From positions 124,001 to 188,000 of the forward strand of contig NZ_JAPSKE010000007.1 of NCBI RefSeq assembly GCF_031177825.1: 64,000 nt of DNA. Direction: 5' to 3'. The position numbers were made by a program, and so were the translations under genes. Numbering within the stretch: the stretch's first letter is position 1; every line of letters starts with the position of its first letter. The stretch is from Paenibacillus sp. GTDB taxonomy: Bacteria > Bacillota > Bacilli > Paenibacillales > YIM-B00363. Of this stretch, positions 40,787 to 48,718 are shown in pieces. The notes under the pieces are model-generated. The model saw nothing but the letters and a program-made list of their open reading frames with translations, ran no database searches and was not told the origin of the DNA.

Positions 40787-43435
40787 ATGTTTGCGGTAAA
40801 GGATTTGCGTTGCGAATATAAAAAGAATCCTTTAGGAATTGATGTAGCTTGTCCTCGCATCAGTTGGCGTCTTGAAACGGATGAACGCGCGATATTGCAA
40901 AGCGCATATCGCATTCAGGTATCCGACCAGGTATCCTTCGCCGACATGCTCTGGGATTCTGGTAAAGTGATATCGGATATCAGCGTCCATGTGGAACTGA
41001 CCGGGCTGCCTGTATATTCATGCAAACGTTATTATTATCGGATCCAGGTCTGGAATCAGCGAGAGGAAACGACAGGATGGTCTGAGACTGCATTTTGGGA
41101 AACAGGATTGATGAGCGATAAGGAGTGGACGGCGTCGTGGATCTCCGAACCCCGGGATACGTCTGCTTCCGGCGAGGTCTGTCCGATGCTGCGGAAAGCT
41201 TTCGCGTTGGGCGGGGCTGTCCGGGAAGCGAGAATATATGCAACGGCTCTGGGTGTATATGAATTGACGTTGAACGGTCAGAAGGTTGGAGACCGGTTTT
41301 TTACGCCGGGATGGACCAGCTACCGCCATCGTATCCAATATCAGACCTATGATGTAACCGAACAATTGCAGCAGGGTGACAATGTCATCGGGGCCGTTCT
41401 CGGAAAGGGCTGGTACATGAGCGAGATAGGCTGGGGAGACCCCAAGTATGGCGACCGCCTCGCCTTGTTGTTACAACTACATGTCTTGCTCGAGAACGGG
41501 GAGAAGTTTGTTCTGGTATCGGATGCAACTTGGAAAGTGTCGGAGAGTCCGATACGGATGTCGGAAATCTATCACGGCGAAACCTACGATGCCAGGCTGG
41601 AGCAGCCGGGTTGGGGGGAAGCGGGATTCGATGACCGTCACTGGCGAAAAGCGGACATACTCATTCAAACCAAGGAAACGCTCGTTGCCGACGAGAGCGA
41701 TCCAGTCCAGCGTGTCCTGACCGTTCGCCCGGTCGAGATCCTTACAGCCCCGAACGGCGACAGAATCATTGATTTCGGGCAAAACATGGTTGGGTGGGTT
41801 AACTTCACAGTAAAGGGTAACGCGGGAGACGAGGTGGTTTTGCGGCATGCGGAGGTGCTGGATCGGGAAGGCAACCTGTATACCGAAAATTTGCGAAGAG
41901 CCAAACAAACCGTTCGTTATGTGCTTAAAGGCGATGGAGATGAAACCTTCGAACCGCGCTTTTCGTTCCAGGGATTTCGTTATGTCATGATAGAAGGGTT
42001 TCCGGAGACGGTTACCCTGGATGATTTTCGCGGAATGGTGCTGCATTCCAATATGGAGGAGACCGGTTTTTTTGAATGCTCCGAGCCGTTGATTAACCGG
42101 CTTTATCAAAATATCGAATGGAGTCTGAGGGGGAACTTCCTGGATGTGCCAACCGACTGCCCGCAGCGGGACGAGCGGCTGGGCTGGACGGGAGATGCGC
42201 AAGTGTTTATTAGGACTGCCGCTTATCTGCGGAATGTCAACCCGTTTTTCACCAAGTGGCTCCGGGATTTGAGAGCTGACCAAGCGGCTGATGGAGGTGT
42301 GCCTTACGTCGTTCCGAACGTGATGGAGCAGACCGCATTTTCCTCCGCCGGCTGGGGAGATGCGGCGGTGATTTGTCCCTGGACATTGTTTCTATACTAC
42401 GGCGACGTTCGGATTCTGGAGGAACAGTACGAGAGCATGAAGGCATGGGTAGAATATATGAGATCCGACGGCGAGGATGAACACCTCTGGAATACCGGCA
42501 TTCACTTCGGAGATTGGCTCGCGTCGGACGGCAGGCCGGGTTCCTATTCCGGAGGCACGGACAAGGACATCATTGCGACGGCGTTTTATGGATATTCCGT
42601 ATCGATTTTACAGAAGGCTGCTGCTGTTCTGAACCGGAAGGAAGACGAGGCGGTCTACCGTTTGCTCTACGATCATATTGTCGATGCTTTCCACAAGGAA
42701 TTCGTCACAACTACCGGTAGACTGGCGGTACCGACTCAAACGGCACATGTACTTGCATTGATGTTCGGGCTGCTCCGAGGAGACGCAAAGAAGCGGGCGG
42801 TTCGCAAGCTTTCGGAACTGGTAGAAGAGAGCGGGTATCATGTAACGACGGGATTCCTGGGCACCCCTTACATCAACCATGTGCTTGCGGATAACGGCAA
42901 TGCGGAGGCGGCATACAGGCTCCTTCTTCAGAAGGAAAGTCCATCCTGGCTTTATCAAATCGGGCAAGGCGCGTCGACCGTCTGGGAACATTGGGATGGC
43001 ATAAGGAAGGACGGAAGCTTCCGGAATCCGGAGATGAACTCCTTCAACCACTATGCCTACGGCGCAATCGGCGATTGGCTGTTCCGTTGCGTAGCCGGAA
43101 TCGAACCGGATGAAGAGAACCCCGGCTATAAGAAGATCAAAATACATCCTCATATTCCGCAGGATGGACTGACCTGGGCGACCGGCAGGGTGAACACGGT
43201 GTATGGAGAGGTCCGATCTGCATGGCGGAAACAGCCGGACGGAACAATTGAGCTACAGGCGGCTATTCCGCCCAATACCACCGCCGATATCGTTCTGCGC
43301 GGAGCAGGCTGGCAGGGAATGTCCGGGCCGGGAGGCGCAGAACATCGGGAGGAAGGCGTCATCGATGTGGCGGAAACCGACGACGGATATTTGGTGACCG
43401 TTGGCTCCGGCACGTATTCCTTCGTTCGCCATTGA
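40787..43435 (+). CDS. Alpha-L-rhamnosidase, family GH78
   Basis: An 882-residue cytoplasmic inverting rhamnosidase. N-terminal beta domains (about 1-310), one with PGWTSYRHRIQYQTYDVT, are followed by the concanavalin-like domain (about 315-420) and the six-hairpin (alpha/alpha)6 catalytic domain (about 425-775). A C-terminal beta domain follows (about 780-880). The signature DCPQRDERLGWTGDAQ starts at residue 457 and the WEHWDG motif has Glu734. GGAGGG lies upstream of the ATG. It removes terminal L-rhamnose, which points to a rhamnose-containing substrate for the locus. A strong terminator follows. Confidence 0.95.
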   Translation: MFAVKDLRCEYKKNPLGIDVACPRISWRLETDERAILQSAYRIQVSDQVSFADMLWDSGKVISDISVHVELTGLPVYSCKRYYYRIQVWNQREETTGWSETAFWETGLMSDKEWTASWISEPRDTSASGEVCPMLRKAFALGGAVREARIYATALGVYELTLNGQKVGDRFFTPGWTSYRHRIQYQTYDVTEQLQQGDNVIGAVLGKGWYMSEIGWGDPKYGDRLALLLQLHVLLENGEKFVLVSDATWKVSESPIRMSEIYHGETYDARLEQPGWGEAGFDDRHWRKADILIQTKETLVADESDPVQRVLTVRPVEILTAPNGDRIIDFGQNMVGWVNFTVKGNAGDEVVLRHAEVLDREGNLYTENLRRAKQTVRYVLKGDGDETFEPRFSFQGFRYVMIEGFPETVTLDDFRGMVLHSNMEETGFFECSEPLINRLYQNIEWSLRGNFLDVPTDCPQRDERLGWTGDAQVFIRTAAYLRNVNPFFTKWLRDLRADQAADGGVPYVVPNVMEQTAFSSAGWGDAAVICPWTLFLYYGDVRILEEQYESMKAWVEYMRSDGEDEHLWNTGIHFGDWLASDGRPGSYSGGTDKDIIATAFYGYSVSILQKAAAVLNRKEDEAVYRLLYDHIVDAFHKEFVTTTGRLAVPTQTAHVLALMFGLLRGDAKKRAVRKLSELVEESGYHVTTGFLGTPYINHVLADNGNAEAAYRLLLQKESPSWLYQIGQGASTVWEHWDGIRKDGSFRNPEMNSFNHYAYGAIGDWLFRCVAGIEPDEENPGYKKIKIHPHIPQDGLTWATGRVNTVYGEVRSAWRKQPDGTIELQAAIPPNTTADIVLRGAGWQGMSGPGGAEHREEGVIDVAETDDGYLVTVGSGTYSFVRH

Positions 43436-43447
43436 TCGCCACCTCTT

Positions 43448-43482
43448 AACGGGGAGAGGACACTCTCCCCGTTCCCCTTTTT
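43448..43482 (+). terminator. Terminator after the rhamnosidase gene
   Basis: A perfect 11-bp stem (AACGGGGAGAG / CTCTCCCCGTT) with a GACA loop, followed by CCCC and five T residues. Confidence 0.8.
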
Positions 43483-43493
43483 AACTCTCTATC

Positions 43494-44390
43494 TTACCCC
43501 CTATGCTTACCGAAGTCGCCAGAGAAAACCTTCTTTCGATAATTTTGCGGTGAATCGCCCTGATAGTTTTTGAAAGCCCGGCTAAAAATAGATAAATCAT
43601 TAAAGCCTACTTCATTAGCGATTTCATGGATCGACCGGTTGGAATTGAGAAGGAGCTGTTTGGCATGCTCCATTCTAAACTGGGTAATACATACCGACGG
43701 GGGAATCCCATATTTGCTCCGGAAACACTTGGTCAAATAATCGGCGCTAAAATGAAATGAATCCGACAATAATTTCATCGTAATGTTTTCGTGAAAGTGA
43801 TTTTTTAAGTAATGGTACATGCGATCGGCCAATAGATGGCTACTGGAAACGGCGGCTGCGGATTGAAGTGTATTCATCTCATACAACAGCTGTAAAAAGC
43901 GGCTCTGCGCTCCGAACAAATGCTTGTGGAGATCGGGATCGATCAATTCTTCCAACAGCGGCTCCCATTTATCGATAGGAAATTGAGCGTAATGCATGGA
44001 TAGCGAGAACGAGCTTTCCGGAATCCATATCCCTTCTCCGGGTTTCGTTAGTTCATAAGTGCCTGGACATTCCGCTTGCTCGCTGCTTCGGATCTCCCAA
44101 GGACCCGGGGTCATAAAATGGATCCAGTAGTAGACAACCGTTTCGGTTGCCCCTTTATGCCCGAAGTGCCTCCATCCCGGAGTCTGGATAAACCATTCTC
44201 CCTTATGGATTTCATAGACCTTGTCATTTTCGGTGAAAAAAAGCGTGCCCTCCGTAACGAACATGGCGACGAAGGAAGGGAAAATGCGATCGACATGCTT
44301 TTCACCCAGCTGGAAGACGGATTTTCCGGCATATATAAAGCAAGGGAATGAGGGGGTCGTGAGATGAAGAAAACGGTCGGAAAGGTTCAT
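43494..44390 (-). CDS. AraC family transcriptional regulator
   Basis: A 298-residue regulator with an N-terminal cupin-like sugar-binding domain (about 35-165, GEWFIQTPGWRHFGHKG) and a C-terminal double helix-turn-helix (about 195-290). That part has ITMKLLSDSFHFSADYLTKCFRSKYG and EIANEVGFNDLSIFSRAFKNYQG. GGAGG lies upstream of the ATG. It is divergent from the propeller glycosidase gene and shares its control region, so it likely activates that gene or the run that follows in response to a sugar. Confidence 0.92.
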   Translation of the reverse strand: MNLSDRFLHLTTPSFPCFIYAGKSVFQLGEKHVDRIFPSFVAMFVTEGTLFFTENDKVYEIHKGEWFIQTPGWRHFGHKGATETVVYYWIHFMTPGPWEIRSSEQAECPGTYELTKPGEGIWIPESSFSLSMHYAQFPIDKWEPLLEELIDPDLHKHLFGAQSRFLQLLYEMNTLQSAAAVSSSHLLADRMYHYLKNHFHENITMKLLSDSFHFSADYLTKCFRSKYGIPPSVCITQFRMEHAKQLLLNSNRSIHEIANEVGFNDLSIFSRAFKNYQGDSPQNYRKKVFSGDFGKHRG

Positions 44391-44465
44391 GACTCAGCCT
44401 CCGATAAAACGGATTATGTCAAGAATTGAACTGAAGTTGTTAATTTAAAATCGTATTTTTACTGA

Positions 44466-44472
44466 TATTATA
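44466..44472. promoter_or_regulatory. Overlapping -10 elements of divergent genes
   Basis: On the minus strand a perfect TATAAT (44467-44472) serves the AraC gene; on the plus strand TATTAT (44466-44471), with TTTAAA 16 bp upstream, could serve the propeller glycosidase gene. Confidence 0.45.
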
Positions 44473-44474
44473 AC

Positions 44475-44488
44475 AGTAAGCGCTATCA
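44475..44488. promoter_or_regulatory. cre site (CcpA operator) in the divergent region
   Basis: AGTAAGCGCTATCA matches TGWAANCGNTNWCA at all but position 1. It lies between the promoter elements of the AraC gene and at the start of the propeller glycosidase transcript, so bound CcpA would repress both. Confidence 0.62.
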
Positions 44489-44532
44489 TATGCAGTACTG
44501 ATTTTGTTAAACCTATTGGAGGGAAGACGAGA

Positions 44533-45543
44533 GTGAAAGAACCGCAGTTAGACAAGTATTTGACTCCTTATAAATGGGGAAAGCCGATATTGGCCGGCTC
44601 CGGAGTAAGCGGAGCCTTCGACAGCCATTCTGTAGATTGCCCGTTTGTCTTTAGGCACAATGATCAATTTTATATGATGTATATCGGCTTTGACGGGCTG
44701 GGGTATCAAACTGCTTTAGCCTGCAGCGACGATCTGCTCCATTGGAAACATGCAGCCGTTATTTTGAAGCGAGAAGAGCAATCTTCTCGTTGGGATCATA
44801 TCGGAAGCGCCGGAAATTGGATATTGAAGGAGTCCGATAACCTCTTTGACATACCTGTTCTCAAGAAAGTAAACGGGCGTTATTGGATGGTATACCACTC
44901 CTATCCCGGATTCGGGTATGAATCCGGACCTGCGGAGATCGGACTGGCTTGGTGCGAAGATGAAAGCTTGCTGCAATGGAACAAGCTTGAGCATCCCGTG
45001 TTTAGTTGGAAGGATGGGGAGGATTGGGAGAGGGGCGGTTTGTACAAGGCCTGCCTAATCGAACACGAAAAATCCTACTACCTGTTTTATAATGCCAAAG
45101 ACAATATACAGGGACAATGGTCGGAGCAAACAGGCGCTGCCGTATCCACGGACCTGATGAACTGGCAACGCCTGAAGAATAATCCAATTCTTTCGGTTTC
45201 TCCGGGACGCTGGGACAGTTTTTTCGTTTCGGATCCATTCATTGCGCAAGATAACGGATATTGGTTAAATTTTTATTTCGGTTATGACAAGCGTCATTCC
45301 CAGCAAGGATTGGCTTATTCTACCGACCTGGTTCATTGGAATAAATTTGAACACCCTATCATTCCGCACGGCAATACAGGATCGCTGGATGAAACGCATG
45401 CCCACAAAGCCAGCATCATTCACTACGATGGCGTTTTATATCATTTTTATTGTGCTGTACGGACTTATTGCGAAGGCGATATCACCGGAGGAGAGACAAA
45501 TGAATTCCGGTGTATCACGCTGGCCTCTTCCCGCCCCTTGTGA
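44533..45543 (+). CDS. Five-bladed beta-propeller glycosidase (GH43/GH117/GH130-like)
   Basis: A 336-residue cytoplasmic protein with no signal peptide. Repeated blade motifs of the S-x-D-L-x-x-W type are visible: ACSDDLLHWKHAAVIL, VSTDLMNWQRLKNNPIL and YSTDLVHWNKFEHPII. They define a five-bladed propeller. Acidic residues in blade starts (SHSVDCPFVF, FDIPVLKK, SDPFIAQD) are candidates for the active site. The pattern fits the clans of GH43, GH117 and GH130 but does not single one out. The GTG has GGAGGG upstream. It is divergent from the AraC regulator and followed by the GH20-type gene. Confidence 0.8.
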   Translation: MKEPQLDKYLTPYKWGKPILAGSGVSGAFDSHSVDCPFVFRHNDQFYMMYIGFDGLGYQTALACSDDLLHWKHAAVILKREEQSSRWDHIGSAGNWILKESDNLFDIPVLKKVNGRYWMVYHSYPGFGYESGPAEIGLAWCEDESLLQWNKLEHPVFSWKDGEDWERGGLYKACLIEHEKSYYLFYNAKDNIQGQWSEQTGAAVSTDLMNWQRLKNNPILSVSPGRWDSFFVSDPFIAQDNGYWLNFYFGYDKRHSQQGLAYSTDLVHWNKFEHPIIPHGNTGSLDETHAHKASIIHYDGVLYHFYCAVRTYCEGDITGGETNEFRCITLASSRPL

Positions 45544-45618
45544 AGAGGGTTTTACGCCTACTACGTTCTGCAATACCGTACAGTAAGTACAGCAAATGGA
45601 AGGTGGTTGGACAGCCGA

Positions 45619-47508
45619 ATGGCGAGAATACAGAGAATTCATCTTAACCATGCGCCGGCGGACGTGGTGATCGCAGCCAAGGAATTATTACGGGATAGAC
45701 CCTTCGAAATCGCGGACGATGGATTTCCGATTCAAGTCGAAGTCGCGCAAGGGCATCTAAGCGTGTCATGCACGGAAGAGAGCGGGCGAATCGTATACGA
45801 ACGTAAGCATCAGTTTTTTCGAATGCTCGGTTTGTTTTTGGAAGCGTTTGCGGGATCGAGCAACTTTACAATCACCGAGGAAAGCCAGTTTGCATCCATG
45901 GGAATCATGTTCGACTTTTCGCGAAATGCCGTGTTCAAGGTGGATAGTATCCAACGTATGCTGCGGTATATGGCGTGGATGGGATTGGACCGGATGCTGT
46001 TGTATCTTGAGGATACTTATGAAATTCCGGAGCGCCCTTATTTCGGGTATATGCGGGGGAGATACAGCTTTGACGAGTTGAAGGCATGTGACGATTACGC
46101 GGATATGCTGGGCATCGAAATCGTTCCGGTCATTCAGACATTGGGACATGTAAGACAGGTGCTGAAATGGAATGAAGATCCCGGTATCGCGGATAACGGC
46201 GACATTCTGCTGGTAGGCCATCCCCAAACCTATGAACTGATCCGGTTAATGATTCAATCCGTGTCCGCCCCTCTTCGTTCGAAACGTATTCATCTTGGAA
46301 TGGACGAAGCGGAGTATGTGGGTCTAGGGCACTACCTCAAGAAGCACGGTTATCGGAATCGCTTTGAGCTGATGACCGAGCATCTGAAGGCAGTGATAGA
46401 CATCGCAGCATCTTTCAACCTCGAGCCGATGATTTGGAGCGATATGTATTTCAAATTCGCTTCCAAGAATGGCGGTTACTACGAGCGCGACACCGTATTG
46501 CCGGAAGAGGTTTTGTCGGTGATGCCCAAGGACGTCGACCTTGTATATTGGGATTATTATCACGACGACGAGGAGCATTACCGTTCCATGCTGAGGAAGC
46601 ATAGAGGCCTCGGTTCCCGGAGTATGTTTGCGGGCGGACTCTGGACCTTCGCCGGGCTTCATTTCAATTACGATAAGACATATGCAACGTCCGAAGCTGC
46701 ATTGTCAGCCTGCAAAGCGGAGCAGGTAGAAGAGGTGTTCGCTGCCATGTGGGGCGATGACGGAACCGAAACCAATTATTTCGCGGCGCTTCCGGGGATG
46801 CAGCTATACGCGGAGCATGCCTATGCGGGCACGGTCGGAGAAAGAAAGTTGGCCGACCGGTTCAAAGCGTGCACCGGCGCGTCCTGGCAGTCTTTCATGG
46901 ATTTATCCGAGATCGATATTGTGAGTAATGTGAAGCGACCCAATCTCATTCCGGCTACTACGTCCAAAATATTGTTATGGCAGGATCTGCTTATCGGGTT
47001 ATTCGACGGATGCGTGGAAGGGGCAGAGACGCCCCTGCATTACGGCAGGTTGCTGGCAAAGATGGAAGACAGCGCTGTGCGTTATTCGGAATGGAGATTC
47101 CTATTCGAAACGGCGGCACAATTATGCCATGTGCTGGAATTGAAGGGGGAGCTTGGCTTCCGGATAAGGCAAAGCTATTTGCGCGGCGATCGGGAGCAGC
47201 TGGCGGTTATCGCCGGAATTGTCTTGCCCGACTTGCAGCAGAGGGTAGAAGCTCTGCGCGTATCGCATGCCCGTCAATGGTTTTCGACCAGCAAGCCGTT
47301 CGGGTGGGAAGTCATTGACGTTCGATACGGCGGACTCGCGGCGCGTATTCGAACTGCAGTATCCCGCCTGAATGATTATGTCGCAGACACGATCGACTGC
47401 ATCGAGGAGTTGGAAGCCGAACGATTGCCATTCGACCCGCATGCCGAGGGAGCCTTTCAATTCGGCTGTATGAATTCCTATGCCCGCATCCTATCTGCCA
47501 GCATGTAA
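45619..47508 (+). CDS. GH20-type beta-N-acetylhexosaminidase (GH20C-like)
   Basis: A 629-residue cytoplasmic protein. A short N-terminal beta domain (about 1-85) leads into a TIM barrel (about 90-425). It bears IQTLGHVRQVLKW and the catalytic Asp-Glu pair in HLGMDEAEYVGLG (Asp229, Glu230); the downstream IWSDMYF and WDYYHDD segments also fit GH20. A helical C-terminal region (about 430-629) follows. The layout resembles the exo-hexosaminidase GH20C of streptococci rather than chitobiase. The ATG at 45619 is preferred over a TTG at 45607 that abuts the ribosome site. It implies an N-acetylhexosamine or related residue in the substrate. Confidence 0.82.
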   Translation: MARIQRIHLNHAPADVVIAAKELLRDRPFEIADDGFPIQVEVAQGHLSVSCTEESGRIVYERKHQFFRMLGLFLEAFAGSSNFTITEESQFASMGIMFDFSRNAVFKVDSIQRMLRYMAWMGLDRMLLYLEDTYEIPERPYFGYMRGRYSFDELKACDDYADMLGIEIVPVIQTLGHVRQVLKWNEDPGIADNGDILLVGHPQTYELIRLMIQSVSAPLRSKRIHLGMDEAEYVGLGHYLKKHGYRNRFELMTEHLKAVIDIAASFNLEPMIWSDMYFKFASKNGGYYERDTVLPEEVLSVMPKDVDLVYWDYYHDDEEHYRSMLRKHRGLGSRSMFAGGLWTFAGLHFNYDKTYATSEAALSACKAEQVEEVFAAMWGDDGTETNYFAALPGMQLYAEHAYAGTVGERKLADRFKACTGASWQSFMDLSEIDIVSNVKRPNLIPATTSKILLWQDLLIGLFDGCVEGAETPLHYGRLLAKMEDSAVRYSEWRFLFETAAQLCHVLELKGELGFRIRQSYLRGDREQLAVIAGIVLPDLQQRVEALRVSHARQWFSTSKPFGWEVIDVRYGGLAARIRTAVSRLNDYVADTIDCIEELEAERLPFDPHAEGAFQFGCMNSYARILSASM

Positions 47509-47593
47509 GCGATTGATCGCTCTTAGAAACAAGCCAACCCGCGCGCGGAAGAGTTCTCAAACGTAAACCAAATCGAACGAGGGGTTTTAGACT

Positions 47594-48718
47594 ATGGGAA
47601 GCCTATTATTCCGAAGCGTAAAGAAGAAATATGCCGGAGAAAACCGCTATTCGGTAGCAGATTTCAATCTGCAGGTAGAGGATGGCGAATTCCTGGTTTT
47701 GGTCGGTCCTTCGGGCTGCGGCAAATCCACCATACTTCGCATGATAGCGGGTCTGGAGGATATCTCCGACGGGGAAATTATCATTGGCAACGAATTGGTC
47801 AATTACAAGCCGTCGAGCGATCGCAATATCGCCATGGTCTTTCAGAACTACGCGCTTTATCCGCAGATGAGCGTTTATGAGAATATAGCCTTCAGTCTTC
47901 GCATGCGCAAAATGCCCAAGCCAAGCATACATGAACGGGTCAGGAATGCTGCCAAAATCCTGGAGATTACACCTTTGTTGGAGAAGCTTCCAAATCAACT
48001 GTCGGGAGGGCAAAGGCAGCGTGTCGCATTAGGGCGGGCGATCGTCCGCGAACCGGAAGTATTCCTGATGGACGAACCGTTATCCAACCTCGATGCCAAG
48101 CTTAGAGTGACGATGAGGGAGGAAATCATGAAGCTCCATCATCGGTTGAACACGACATTCATCTATGTAACGCACGATCAGATCGAAGCGATGACAATGG
48201 GAACACGGATTGTCGTGATGAAGGATGGAATCATGCAGCAGGTAGGTACCCCCCGGGAGATTTACTCCAAGCCTGCCAATATGTTTGTCGCAGCCTTCAT
48301 CGGCTCCCCGCCGATTAACTTCATCGCGGGCGTCGTGCAGCAGCGCGACGGTAAGCTTTACTTCGAAACGAGACAGAGCTCGTTGCTGATTCCCGAGCAT
48401 CTGAGGCATGAGTTGCTGCGCCGCCGTTATATCGATAAGCCGATCAAGATGGGCGTTCGGGCGGAGTCGTTGCAATGCTTGACGGAAGAAGAAATCGACG
48501 CCGACATGAACGGCGGCAACTATATCAAGGGCAAAGTGGACTTTTTGGAATTCATGGGAGCCGACGTATACGTACATGCCGACCTGACGCATTACAAGCT
48601 GACGGTCAGGACGGCTGCGGTCGATCGTTCTTACCAAGTTGGAGCGGACATCGTAATTGCCGTCAACATGAATAAAGTGCTGTTCTTTGATTCATTGACG
48701 GAGGAATTGTTGCAATGA
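47594..48718 (+). CDS. Sugar ABC transporter ATPase, MsmX/UgpC type
   Basis: A 374-residue cytoplasmic ATPase that powers sugar import. Walker [10 protein letters not shown], the signature [14 protein letters not shown], Walker [17 protein letters not shown] and the switch His in VTHDQ are complete. The C-terminal regulatory OB-fold region (about 240-374) is of the multi-importer MsmX class. GAGGGG lies upstream of the ATG. Its stop overlaps the next start (ATGA). It is the only ATPase in the sugar locus, which holds three permease pairs, so it probably serves several importers. Confidence 0.94.
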   Translation: MGSLLFRSVKKKYAGENRYSVADFNLQVEDGEFLVLVGPSGCGKSTILRMIAGLEDISDGEIIIGNELVNYKPSSDRNIAMVFQNYALYPQMSVYENIAFSLRMRKMPKPSIHERVRNAAKILEITPLLEKLPNQLSGGQRQRVALGRAIVREPEVFLMDEPLSNLDAKLRVTMREEIMKLHHRLNTTFIYVTHDQIEAMTMGTRIVVMKDGIMQQVGTPREIYSKPANMFVAAFIGSPPINFIAGVVQQRDGKLYFETRQSSLLIPEHLRHELLRRRYIDKPIKMGVRAESLQCLTEEEIDADMNGGNYIKGKVDFLEFMGADVYVHADLTHYKLTVRTAAVDRSYQVGADIVIAVNMNKVLFFDSLTEELLQ

